A DNA stretch of 21,196 nt from a virus, in IMG/VR virus record IMGVR_UViG_3300025276_000257, positions 1 to 21,196 of that record, one strand, 5' to 3'. The position numbers were made by a program, and so were the translations under genes. The notes under the pieces were generated by a model, which saw only the letters and a list, made by a program, of their open reading frames with translations, was not told the origin of the DNA and did not search any database. Each line of letters opens with the position of its first letter. Position 1 is the stretch's first letter. Shown piece by piece: positions 7,755 through 14,546 of this stretch.

Positions 7755-8828
7755 TTACGCTGCGTTAAATTGTGCAACAGTGATAGCTTCAGGACGAAGT
7801 ATCTTTCTGCCGTACAAGTGCATCCCACGAACAATATCAGCAAAGCTATCAGGATCTCGATAGGTTTCTGTTTTATTGATCTGTTCTGCGGTTGCTATAG
7901 CTGAGTCGTGACCAGCTACGATTACACCAAAGTTAGTAAGTTGGTTTGCAGTACCTGTAGTACCTGAACCAGTTCCAACGGATGGTAGGTTACTAGAAAC
8001 ATATACACGGAAGCCGCCTAAATTGCTGACTGCTAAACCATTACGTATACTTCCTGACGCACCGAAATCAGCGTTATGAAGACGTGAATCCTCATCTCGT
8101 AAGATTTCCATGAATACTGGGTCAATGACTAACCAACGACCTGCTGTATCAACTTGCTGTTGATCAAGCAAACGAGCCATGCGAGAGATTACCATAAGAG
8201 GTGAAGCAGTCGCTGTTGGTAGTGCAGTTGCACCAGGTAGACGAGCAGCAATCGGAATAGAGTGCGCTCCTGCGGAACTTGTAGTAATGTTACCAAAAGA
8301 ACCTTTGTTTAACTTCATACTAGACAACAATTCGTCTGTGCCAGCAGAAGCTACTGCAACAGTACCATTAGTAGTTGCATTTACCGCGTCGGCAGATGAA
8401 CTAAGTGATGACTGTTTGTAACCTGACAAGTAACCAAGTACTTCTTGGTCATATTGATCAGATAAACGATATGCAGCACGATCAGTTGCAAGTTGCATGA
8501 AGTTAACGTGTGAATGTGCTTCTTCAATGTCGTCCATTTTAAATGCAAAGTAATTTGCTTTATCGACTACAAGTGAGAAGTCTTCATCGTCAAGATCTTG
8601 CGCTTGAACAGATGTGCCACGGGCGTATGAACTAACTGAAATTTCTGGCTCTTTAATGATCTTGACTGTGTCGCCTTGACCACTAATTTCCCCCATATAA
8701 TCAGAGTTAGTTATATCGCCCACAACAGTACTCTTGCGGAAAGCAAGCTGTACTTTTTTTGAATAGATTATAGCACTAAAATTACCATTCGGTAAATTGC
8801 CATAACCTGCTGCGGTTGTGAAAGCCAT
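7755..8828 (-). CDS. Major capsid protein
   Basis: The 357-residue protein (from MAFTTAAGYGN) is the main shell subunit. It sits just after the scaffold gene, has its own strong promoter and leader, and carries typical phage coat features: an N-terminal arm, a long helix region around EEAHSHVNFMQLATDRAAYR, and a late core segment RWLVIDPVFMEILRDEDSR then NGLAVSNLGGFRVYVSSNLP, as in HK97-fold coats. An ATG five codons upstream (8843) is in frame, but GGAGGA at 8841-8836 lies 7 nt before the ATG at 8828, so the latter is the real start. No cleaved pro-domain or protease is apparent in the window, suggesting scaffold-directed assembly without delta-domain cleavage. Confidence 0.88.
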   Translation of the reverse strand: MAFTTAAGYGNLPNGNFSAIIYSKKVQLAFRKSTVVGDITNSDYMGEISGQGDTVKIIKEPEISVSSYARGTSVQAQDLDDEDFSLVVDKANYFAFKMDDIEEAHSHVNFMQLATDRAAYRLSDQYDQEVLGYLSGYKQSSLSSSADAVNATTNGTVAVASAGTDELLSSMKLNKGSFGNITTSSAGAHSIPIAARLPGATALPTATASPLMVISRMARLLDQQQVDTAGRWLVIDPVFMEILRDEDSRLHNADFGASGSIRNGLAVSNLGGFRVYVSSNLPSVGTGSGTTGTANQLTNFGVIVAGHDSAIATAEQINKTETYRDPDSFADIVRGMHLYGRKILRPEAITVAQFNAA

Positions 8829-8835
8829 AATTAAA

Positions 8836-8841
8836 TCCTCC
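8836..8841 (-). promoter_or_regulatory. Ribosome-binding site that fixes the capsid start
   Basis: GGAGGA, the strongest Shine-Dalgarno match seen in the window, stands 7 nt upstream of the ATG at 8828. It lies inside the reading frame opened by the alternative ATG at 8843, which has no such site. It also begins 1 nt after the stop codon of the small upstream ORF. Confidence 0.8.
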
Positions 8842-8842
8842 A

Positions 8843-8908
8843 TTAAGATGTTTGGCTTGAGTTAAAGCGTAACACTTCGCGAAGAGGCTGATGTTTTCTA
8901 AGGTGCAT
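8843..8908 (-). CDS. Possible 21-aa leader peptide upstream of capsid gene
   Basis: An ATG at 8908 opens a 21-codon frame (MHLRKHQPLREVLRFNSSQ then TS) whose TAA ends at 8843, one base before the GGAGGA of the capsid gene. The peptide is basic with a plausible amphipathic helix. No clear Shine-Dalgarno site precedes it, which lowers confidence. If translated, ribosomes ending here would be delivered right at the capsid start and would also melt leader structure. It could equally be a chance frame within a long 5' leader. Confidence 0.35.
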   Translation of the reverse strand: MHLRKHQPLREVLRFNSSQTS

Positions 8909-8990
8909 TAACTGTAACTATGCCTAGTTAAAATTAACGGGCTTATACTTATCAGGTAGTCTTTGTAAGTAGTATAGGCTTGGGTTTTAT
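8909..8990 (-). other. Capsid mRNA leader, remainder
   Basis: The rest of the leader between the large hairpin and the small ORF is AT-rich and has no ORF. A weak imperfect pairing is possible between TATACTACTTA (8978-8968) and TAAGTATA (8950-8943), with a 3-nt bulge. I see no second promoter or operator here. Confidence 0.4.
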
Positions 8991-9050
8991 AAATAACCTA
9001 ACTTTAAGAGTAGCTACATATCTGAAGGGTCTTAAAGTTATTGGTTACTT
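8991..9050 (-). promoter_or_regulatory. Long hairpin at 5' end of capsid transcript
   Basis: The arms 9050-9030 and 9009-8991 are inverted repeats: an inner perfect 11-bp stem (TAACTTTAAGA with its complement), a 2-nt AA bulge, and an outer 8-bp stem with one G-U pair. The loop is 20 nt (9010-9029). The outer end lies about 11 nt after the promoter -10 box, so the mRNA would begin almost directly with this hairpin. Such structures can shield 5' ends from RNase E-type decay, as in ompA leaders. There is no U run, so it is not a terminator. Confidence 0.7.
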
Positions 9051-9060
9051 ATCTCGTATA

Positions 9061-9088
9061 GTTATATACAAATAAAACACATTGTCAA
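9061..9088 (-). promoter_or_regulatory. Strong sigma70-like promoter for capsid gene
   Basis: On the minus strand a perfect TTGACA (9088-9083) is followed after 16 nt by TATAAC (9066-9061, five of six consensus bases). Transcription would start near 9054, giving a leader of about 225 nt before the capsid ATG. The box begins 13 nt after the scaffold stop. It suggests that host RNA polymerase reads the late head genes; no phage-type promoter is evident. Confidence 0.75.
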
Positions 9089-9101
9089 TAACTAAATTAC
9101 T

Positions 9102-9974
9102 TTATCGGGCTGCACCCGAAATATCGTAGAAGTTAGGGTTATCTCTAGACGCTTGAAGTATAGCATCTTGATTCTTTTCATAATCAGCCATAGACATTTT
9201 CTCTACCATAGACTCTGTGTATTTAGGTATAGACGTGTCTTGTTCTAGGTTAGCTGAATTACGCTTAGATACTACAGCAGATGCAGCTTTTTTAGTGCTA
9301 GATTTTCTACCTCTAGTATCCATACCGTTGTCTACTTTATACAAGTCTATAACTCGTACAACAGACATCGGATCATCTGAGTTTTCGTACAAGGCATCTT
9401 TAACCCACTTAGGTTGTACATCTGCCCAGTCGTGAAACGCATCACTAGCTTTTAGTTCATCAAAGTCAGAGTGAGACTTACGTATTTCTGTTTCAGCCTT
9501 AGTGCGTTCAGCTTCAGCGTTTATCTCGTCGATACGTTGTAGTCTACCTTCTGCTTGGCTAAACTTCTCTTGCGCTTTCTTCTCAGCTATAGTTTCAACT
9601 ATTGCAGCTACATCAGGGTATTTCTCTGCCCACGCACCTATATCTTCGTCTGACTTAGGTGGTCTTATACCTGCTGCTGGATCAGGGTTATTAAGACGTT
9701 GTTCTAAAGCTTTAATCCTAGCGTCTTGTTCGTTTATGTACTTACGAGCATCTGTGTGTCTTTTCTTGTAAGTCTTTTCTTCTGGGCTAAGGTTCTCTTC
9801 TTGTTTAGCTTCTACGGGTTCTTCTGCAGCAGCTTCTTCTGTTGTTTCTTCTGTAGCTGTAAGTTTATCTATTTCAGCTTGTTCTTCTTCAATACGCCTC
9901 TTATTAGCGTTATTGTGTTTACTATCTACAAAACCTGCAGTCTTAGGTTTACTTACTGTTTCTAGTTCAGGCAT
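9102..9974 (-). CDS. Capsid scaffolding protein
   Basis: The 290-residue, highly charged, helix- and coiled-coil-rich protein is placed between portal-associated genes and the major capsid gene, the standard location of scaffold. Residues 35-65 are Glu/Ala-rich and disordered, 70-95 (EEKTYKKRHTDARKYINEQD) and 125-165 are coiled-coil-like, and 215-255 are basic with Ser/Lys. Scaffold organises coat subunits around the portal in the procapsid and leaves before DNA packaging. AAGGA 9 nt upstream supports the ATG at 9974. An own promoter and hairpin precede it. Scaffolds diverge quickly, so the call rests on composition and synteny. Confidence 0.82.
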   Translation of the reverse strand: MPELETVSKPKTAGFVDSKHNNANKRRIEEEQAEIDKLTATEETTEEAAAEEPVEAKQEENLSPEEKTYKKRHTDARKYINEQDARIKALEQRLNNPDPAAGIRPPKSDEDIGAWAEKYPDVAAIVETIAEKKAQEKFSQAEGRLQRIDEINAEAERTKAETEIRKSHSDFDELKASDAFHDWADVQPKWVKDALYENSDDPMSVVRVIDLYKVDNGMDTRGRKSSTKKAASAVVSKRNSANLEQDTSIPKYTESMVEKMSMADYEKNQDAILQASRDNPNFYDISGAAR

Positions 9975-10001
9975 ATATGTATTTCCTTTTGTTATATGGG
10001 G

Positions 10002-10017
10002 TCCGTAATTGTACGGA
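10002..10017 (-). promoter_or_regulatory. Small hairpin at 5' end of scaffold transcript
   Basis: TCCGTA (10017-10012) and TACGGA (10007-10002) pair as a perfect 6-bp stem with loop CAAT. It lies 14 nt past the promoter -10 box and 27 nt before the scaffold ATG. No U run follows, so a terminator is unlikely. It is the third example in the window of a hairpin placed right after a promoter. Confidence 0.5.
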
Positions 10018-10031
10018 GTAGCCTAGTTGTT

Positions 10032-10060
10032 ATTTTGCCTTATTTGTATTACTGTGTCAA
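10032..10060 (-). promoter_or_regulatory. Sigma70-like promoter for scaffold gene
   Basis: A perfect TTGACA (10060-10055) begins 2 nt after the preceding stop codon, with a 17-nt spacer and CAAAAT (10037-10032, four of six). The -10 box is weaker than in the capsid promoter, consistent with lower scaffold expression. Confidence 0.6.
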
Positions 10061-10062
10061 CC

Positions 10063-11208
10063 TTATGTTTTCTTTCTGCGTGAGATAAATGCGCCTTTGT
10101 TAAAATACCCATGCGCCCCACCAAAGTTTGCGCCACTAAAGTCTCCACCTGAGTTATCATCCCCACCGCTGTAACCGTCTGGGCCATCTTCACCTGAGTA
10201 GTCAAAGTCTTTAGATGCTTCTTCAGCTTCTGATATTTCTTTTGTTCTTTTATCTTTATAATTTTCTGACTTTTTGTATTTTTTTAGATTTTTTAATTGC
10301 ATATTTTTTAAGAAGGCCACAACTTTGTTATCATCCTCATTGGGTTGAAGTTGGGCTTCTGTTGAAGTTATTTCAGCACTAGTTTGACCACTTAAACCCA
10401 AGCTTATATTATCTTGAGCAGAATCTGGACCACCAGGTTCTACTTTTTTCTTTTTTACTTCTTCTGTAGGTGCAGCAACTCCAGCCTCTTCTTGTATGTC
10501 AGCAGCCGTTTTAGGTTTCATTAAACCACTAGAATACATACCTAACCCAAAGTCAGGATTAAAAGGGTCAAACGAAGGTTTGTAGTTCTTTGCTACATTT
10601 ATATAGTCAACTGCACCACCTGCTTCATAACCTTGTACATCACCACCATTCATAAAGCCTATACCTCTAGCGGCTAACTTTTCTTTTATCATCGGGTTTT
10701 TCTGGACGGAGTTCATAATACGATCTATTAACATATCTGTATCTTTATCTACATCCATGCCTACCTTCTTAGTAGGTAAACCACCTTCTTCGTTTTCCTT
10801 TAAGACATCACTTAAGCCACCCTCCTGAAAACCTACTGCACCACCCTCACTAGCTTGTAGTACAGACTCTAACTTCTGCATATCTTCTGGTGATAGATCT
10901 AAACCATTAGGTTGATCTGGGGTTGGTGCAGCAGATCCAGGTCCAGCAATAGGTTCTCCACCTATGCGACCCTCGTCTGCCATCTGCGCTATTTGTACTT
11001 TAGCGTCAGTTCGCAAGTCTTCAAAAAACTTTAAACCGTAGAATCGTAATACATCAGCAGGTACTACATATTCTCCCTCACTCAGCATGGCTGGTACATC
11101 ATCTCTTACTTCTTCGGGTAGTGATCCCATAGGTACATCATTACCGCTTACTGGGTCTTGTCTCTCTGACTCAGATAGAGCCATTTCCATTTGATCACTT
11201 ACCGCCAT
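10063..11208 (-). CDS. Portal-associated structural protein with G-[YF]-x-x-G-G motifs
   Basis: The 381-residue acidic, Gly/Asp-rich protein has a conserved-looking block at residues about 37-65 (DDVPAMLSEGEYVVPADVLR followed by FYGLKFFEDLR), which I recognise from proteins beside portal genes in marine phages; its biochemical function is unknown to me. It then has GFQEGG, GFMNGG and GYEAGG motifs, a Lys-rich section (about 310-330) and a Gly/Asp-rich tail. Much of it looks disordered. The ATG at 11208 overlaps the previous stop by 14 nt, with AAGGGA about 8 nt upstream. Position between portal and scaffold suggests a head or ejected internal protein. Confidence 0.6.
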   Translation of the reverse strand: MAVSDQMEMALSESERQDPVSGNDVPMGSLPEEVRDDVPAMLSEGEYVVPADVLRFYGLKFFEDLRTDAKVQIAQMADEGRIGGEPIAGPGSAAPTPDQPNGLDLSPEDMQKLESVLQASEGGAVGFQEGGLSDVLKENEEGGLPTKKVGMDVDKDTDMLIDRIMNSVQKNPMIKEKLAARGIGFMNGGDVQGYEAGGAVDYINVAKNYKPSFDPFNPDFGLGMYSSGLMKPKTAADIQEEAGVAAPTEEVKKKKVEPGGPDSAQDNISLGLSGQTSAEITSTEAQLQPNEDDNKVVAFLKNMQLKNLKKYKKSENYKDKRTKEISEAEEASKDFDYSGEDGPDGYSGGDDNSGGDFSGANFGGAHGYFNKGAFISRRKKT

Positions 11209-11416
11209 TTATTTCATCCCTTAAATATTGTAATTTACGTAAAGCAGCTATCTCACCTTGACACCTGTATATATCTGCCTCACCTTGAACTTGCTCCATC
11301 TTAACGTGTACTTGATTTATTTTATCATCTAGTGTTTTACCAAAAGCAACCCACACAGATTTATCGTTTACTATTTTCTTTAGTGCTATTATATTATCTG
11401 CGTAACTGTCTGTCAT
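11195..11416 (-). CDS. Small coiled-coil protein near portal
   Basis: The 73-residue protein is almost wholly helical: IIALKKIVNDKSVWVAFGKT followed by LDDKINQVHVKMEQVQGEAD and GEIAALRKLQYLRDEINGGK. It has heptad-like spacing and no membrane segment. It overlaps the previous gene by 1 nt (TAATG) and the next by 14 nt, so it is translationally coupled on both sides. Similar short helical ORFs follow portal genes in related phages as far as I recall, but their role is unknown. A structural or assembly-assisting role is inference from place. Confidence 0.6.
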   Translation of the reverse strand: MTDSYADNIIALKKIVNDKSVWVAFGKTLDDKINQVHVKMEQVQGEADIYRCQGEIAALRKLQYLRDEINGGK

Positions 11417-12405
11417 TATCTAGCCATTAGTCCTTTTTTTACTATGCCGCCTTTGTTATATCCTTTATGTGCCTTATCTAATATAGCATTTTTAGCCAAT
11501 ACTAATGGTCCAATTTGAATTACTTCGGAGGCTTCTTTAACAGGAATGTGTTTGTTTTCTCCTTTACGTACAAAAAAACCACCTTGCCTACGTGGATCAA
11601 AGCCTACTTGTGTCCAATCTGGGTTATCTAAATACTCAGTAGCACTAACACGTATATTATTTGCATCAAGATCTTTAACTATACCTGAAATTGTTGCATA
11701 GCCTGTTTTTCCTATTTCCCCTGTTCCTATTCTTTCACTTGTTTTTTGAGAGGCTAAAAACCTAACAGGTTTGTTTTCTGTTCCTTTGTAGTGTACTGCT
11801 TTAAGATAATGTGTTGACCCCTTATTAGCAGAGCTAGATTTTCCTGCAACGATCCATGAATCATAACTTTTATATGCGTCTATGTCTAATCTGCCGTTGA
11901 ACGTATCTCCTACTTTTAATGCAGATGCAGAAACACCATACTTAGATAATTCATCAGAAGGTAAAACAAACAAACCATCATCTCGTTGGTTTTTTCTTAA
12001 AGAAAACACAACAGCCTTGTTAGATGGCTCACGAGGTAAATCATCCCAAGATGTAACAGGTTTAATTTCGTCAATATTCTTTAAATGTTCTTCTCTAGAA
12101 ATATTATCGTCTAAAAGTCTTCTAGTAGAATTTTCTAATTCAGGAGTTTTAATATCAGGGTTTACTTCTCTAGAAGTTTTAACATTATCTGAAACTGTGT
12201 TTCTCCATTCTGATATGTCTTCTATATTATCAAATTCTTTCATTTTAGTTGTATAGTCTGTATTTGATATTTTAGGTGTTGTTAATGTTGCGTCTGCTTT
12301 CATAGATGTAGCAACAAGATCATCAGAGCCTTTAGTGACTACATCATCTGCACCACCTATAAACTCACTTAATGCATTTGCAGCTAGTCTAGCAAAACTA
12401 CCCAT
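11416..12405 (-). CDS. Conserved portal-adjacent protein, function unknown
   Basis: The 329-residue protein has a divergent, charged N-terminal half and a better ordered C-terminal half with KPVRFLASQKTSERIGTGEI, GKTGYATISG, WTQVGFDPRRQGGFFVRKG and EASEVIQIGPLVLAKNA (about residues 215-310). I recognise the last two blocks from domains inside large polyvalent proteins of marine phages, where they occur near head genes. No catalytic motif is evident. It ends GYNKGGIVKKGLMAR, another G-Y-x-x-G-G motif with a basic tail. It overlaps the portal gene by 1 nt (TAATG) and the next gene by 1 nt. It may be packaged in the head and injected. Confidence 0.6.
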   Translation of the reverse strand: MGSFARLAANALSEFIGGADDVVTKGSDDLVATSMKADATLTTPKISNTDYTTKMKEFDNIEDISEWRNTVSDNVKTSREVNPDIKTPELENSTRRLLDDNISREEHLKNIDEIKPVTSWDDLPREPSNKAVVFSLRKNQRDDGLFVLPSDELSKYGVSASALKVGDTFNGRLDIDAYKSYDSWIVAGKSSSANKGSTHYLKAVHYKGTENKPVRFLASQKTSERIGTGEIGKTGYATISGIVKDLDANNIRVSATEYLDNPDWTQVGFDPRRQGGFFVRKGENKHIPVKEASEVIQIGPLVLAKNAILDKAHKGYNKGGIVKKGLMAR

Positions 12406-14543
12406 TACTGTACATTCCCACTAAAGCCTTGTTCACCTGGAGCTGCAGCACCGCCTATACCTATGTTAGCACCACCACCACCAGACATATCTGCAGGAGA
12501 CTGTGGACCCTGACCCGTAGGTGCAGCACCAGCAGGGCTAGGTGTAGCAGGTGCGCCACCTTCAGGTCCTGGAGCAGGTTCAGGAGGGGCTGTGAAGCCT
12601 TTAAGTATCTCAGCTTGTATTGCTGCGTCAGCTAATGAGTTAGTCACTTTGTCTGGGTCTAAGTCCATACTAATAGCTATCTCACGTATAATGTAATCCA
12701 TCTTAGCGAATGGAGCAAGTATTGGGTTCTGTGCAACCTGTAGGAACTGCATTAATCGTTGACTACGGACTTCGTTAGCCATTAGTGATTCAGTACCTTG
12801 CGCTTTAACGTCTAAGTCACCTTTTATTTCTGGATCATAGTCGAATTGCATATTAAAGTTAAAGAATGCTTTACCTAATGGGTTAATCAAGTAGTCATCT
12901 ACGTTCTTTATAACAGTTCGTATAGAACCATTAGCTGCAGACATAAGCATAGAAATCCCAGAAGCAGTTCGTCCCACCCCTGATACGCCTGTTTGTCCGT
13001 GTGCAAAAGATGGGAAACCAGTACTTTCATCGGCTAATACCCTCGCTTTATCAAACAGTTGCATATTCTCTTGGGCTACATTAGGGAACTTAGTGCCGAA
13101 AATAGCTTGTCCTGGCGCACCACCCTGCCGTCTAAAGACTTTGCCTGGGTATACACTTAGGTCTTGTCCAGGTACTAAGTTAGTCTCGTCTACTTCTATG
13201 ATTAAGTTACCTGACAACGCAGAGTTATCAATAGCCATACGCATAAAGCCATTCATCAAGGTCTGTGTGTCATCCATGTTCTCAGCTATACCTACACCAA
13301 AGAAACTATACGGTGATACTTCATACGGTACAGCGTAGTACGGAATATAAGAAGGTTTGAATGGGTTCATAACTAAACGTAGTACTTCGTTGTTACATAT
13401 CCATATGTTTACGTTTAGTTGTTCTGCGTCTTTTAACTCTTTAGGTATATCTATTTCGTATTCTTCTAGTATCTCTCTATCTACAAAACCCCAGAACTCT
13501 AATACTTCATAGCGTTCAGCCTGTGAGCCGTGTTCTGTTTCTTCCATAGTTTGTTCCCACCACTTCTTAGTGTAGGACTCTCCCATGTTTAGTGACAGGT
13601 CTATGGCGTTCTTTCTAAAGAAAGGTCTATCTTTTAATGCTCGCATTTGTGAGCGAGACATCTTATGGCGTTCTACTATGTATTCAGCTTCATCCATGTT
13701 AGCTGCATCAGGGTCAGGATAAAAGTTCCATATAGATACATTACTAGTTGACGGTACTGTTTTAATTGTAGGGTTATACTCACCACCTTCGTCCCAGTTA
13801 GCGTACTCTTTAGATACAGCAAATGGCCCTTTCATAATACCTGTGCCAAACAAAGCTAACTCAAATGCTGCTAACCTTAGTTGTTTATTAGCACCAGACT
13901 CTTCTAGTTGATCGTGTATCTTTTTCTGCATCTTCTTAGCTGCAACTAACGCAGGATGAAAAGTAATACTTGTAGGTGTTGGACCTGGGCCTTCTATTAG
14001 TTTATCACTTACAGGCTCAAGTTTATCTTTTAATGCGCCTAGTCTATCTCTAATAGACTCCATTGTATCGCCAGGTTCTAATGTATTATCAGGAGAAAAT
14101 GTAGGTCTATCGAATGCTTTCTTAATTGCGTCCATACCTTCTTCAGCTTTAGGATTAGCTTCAAAATGTACTGTGTCAGCTACACCTTCAGGTAAACTAG
14201 TAGGATCTACACTTAATGGGAACTTAGAGTTACCAAACAAAACATCAATAACTTGACCGTAGGCTGCTAGTGTTTTAGTTTTTGTTACTTTAACGAATAC
14301 ACGGGAACGCTCTGTGTCCGTAAACTGCACATCAGGGCCATACAAACCTCTGTAGTTACGATAAGCTTGTAGCCATCGTATCTCATCATTTTGTCTAGCG
14401 TCTTCAGCTTTACTAAATTTACCTTCAACAAAATTAGATATTCTTCCTACAGAAGTGTCTTCTTGATCTTCCATATTTTTAATGTCTTCTATAAAAGAAG
14501 ACTCATCGGATTCAATATTGTAGTCTAGATCATCTTCAGCCAT
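12405..14543 (-). CDS. Portal protein (large, P22-like)
   Basis: The 712-residue protein directly follows the large terminase and has the length and motif style of large podoviral portals: an early helical region with RWLQAYRNYRGLYG (about 56-69), FELALFGTGIMKGPF in the core, SIWNFYPDPDA, and a late ENMDDTQTLMNGFMRMAIDN then ASGISMLMSAANGSIRTVIKN, which fit wing, stem and crown-proximal helices. The C-terminal 60 residues are Pro/Gly/Ala-rich and probably disordered. Twelve copies would form the DNA entry vertex that docks terminase and adaptor. The gap to the terminase stop is 3 nt; the stop overlaps the next start (TAATG). Confidence 0.88.
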   Translation of the reverse strand: MAEDDLDYNIESDESSFIEDIKNMEDQEDTSVGRISNFVEGKFSKAEDARQNDEIRWLQAYRNYRGLYGPDVQFTDTERSRVFVKVTKTKTLAAYGQVIDVLFGNSKFPLSVDPTSLPEGVADTVHFEANPKAEEGMDAIKKAFDRPTFSPDNTLEPGDTMESIRDRLGALKDKLEPVSDKLIEGPGPTPTSITFHPALVAAKKMQKKIHDQLEESGANKQLRLAAFELALFGTGIMKGPFAVSKEYANWDEGGEYNPTIKTVPSTSNVSIWNFYPDPDAANMDEAEYIVERHKMSRSQMRALKDRPFFRKNAIDLSLNMGESYTKKWWEQTMEETEHGSQAERYEVLEFWGFVDREILEEYEIDIPKELKDAEQLNVNIWICNNEVLRLVMNPFKPSYIPYYAVPYEVSPYSFFGVGIAENMDDTQTLMNGFMRMAIDNSALSGNLIIEVDETNLVPGQDLSVYPGKVFRRQGGAPGQAIFGTKFPNVAQENMQLFDKARVLADESTGFPSFAHGQTGVSGVGRTASGISMLMSAANGSIRTVIKNVDDYLINPLGKAFFNFNMQFDYDPEIKGDLDVKAQGTESLMANEVRSQRLMQFLQVAQNPILAPFAKMDYIIREIAISMDLDPDKVTNSLADAAIQAEILKGFTAPPEPAPGPEGGAPATPSPAGAAPTGQGPQSPADMSGGGGANIGIGGAAAPGEQGFSGNVQ

Positions 14544-14546
14544 ATG

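Noticed and set aside
8829-8843. Upstream capsid start at ATG 8843
   Set aside because: It lacks a ribosome-binding site and would place GGAGGA inside the coding region; ATG 8828 is correctly spaced.
8875-8884. Perfect 10-bp palindrome CTTCGCGAAG in the capsid leader
   Set aside because: It is short, cannot form a stable hairpin with a usable loop, and lies inside the small ORF; chance is likely.
9502-9965. Cys/Phe-rich plus-strand frames opposite the scaffold gene
   Set aside because: They are the complement of Glu/Lys-rich scaffold codons, which naturally read as Phe/Ser/Cys.
10023-10205. 60-codon minus-strand frame overlapping the end of the 381-aa gene
   Set aside because: It is an out-of-frame shadow of the Gly/Asp-rich tail and runs through the scaffold promoter.
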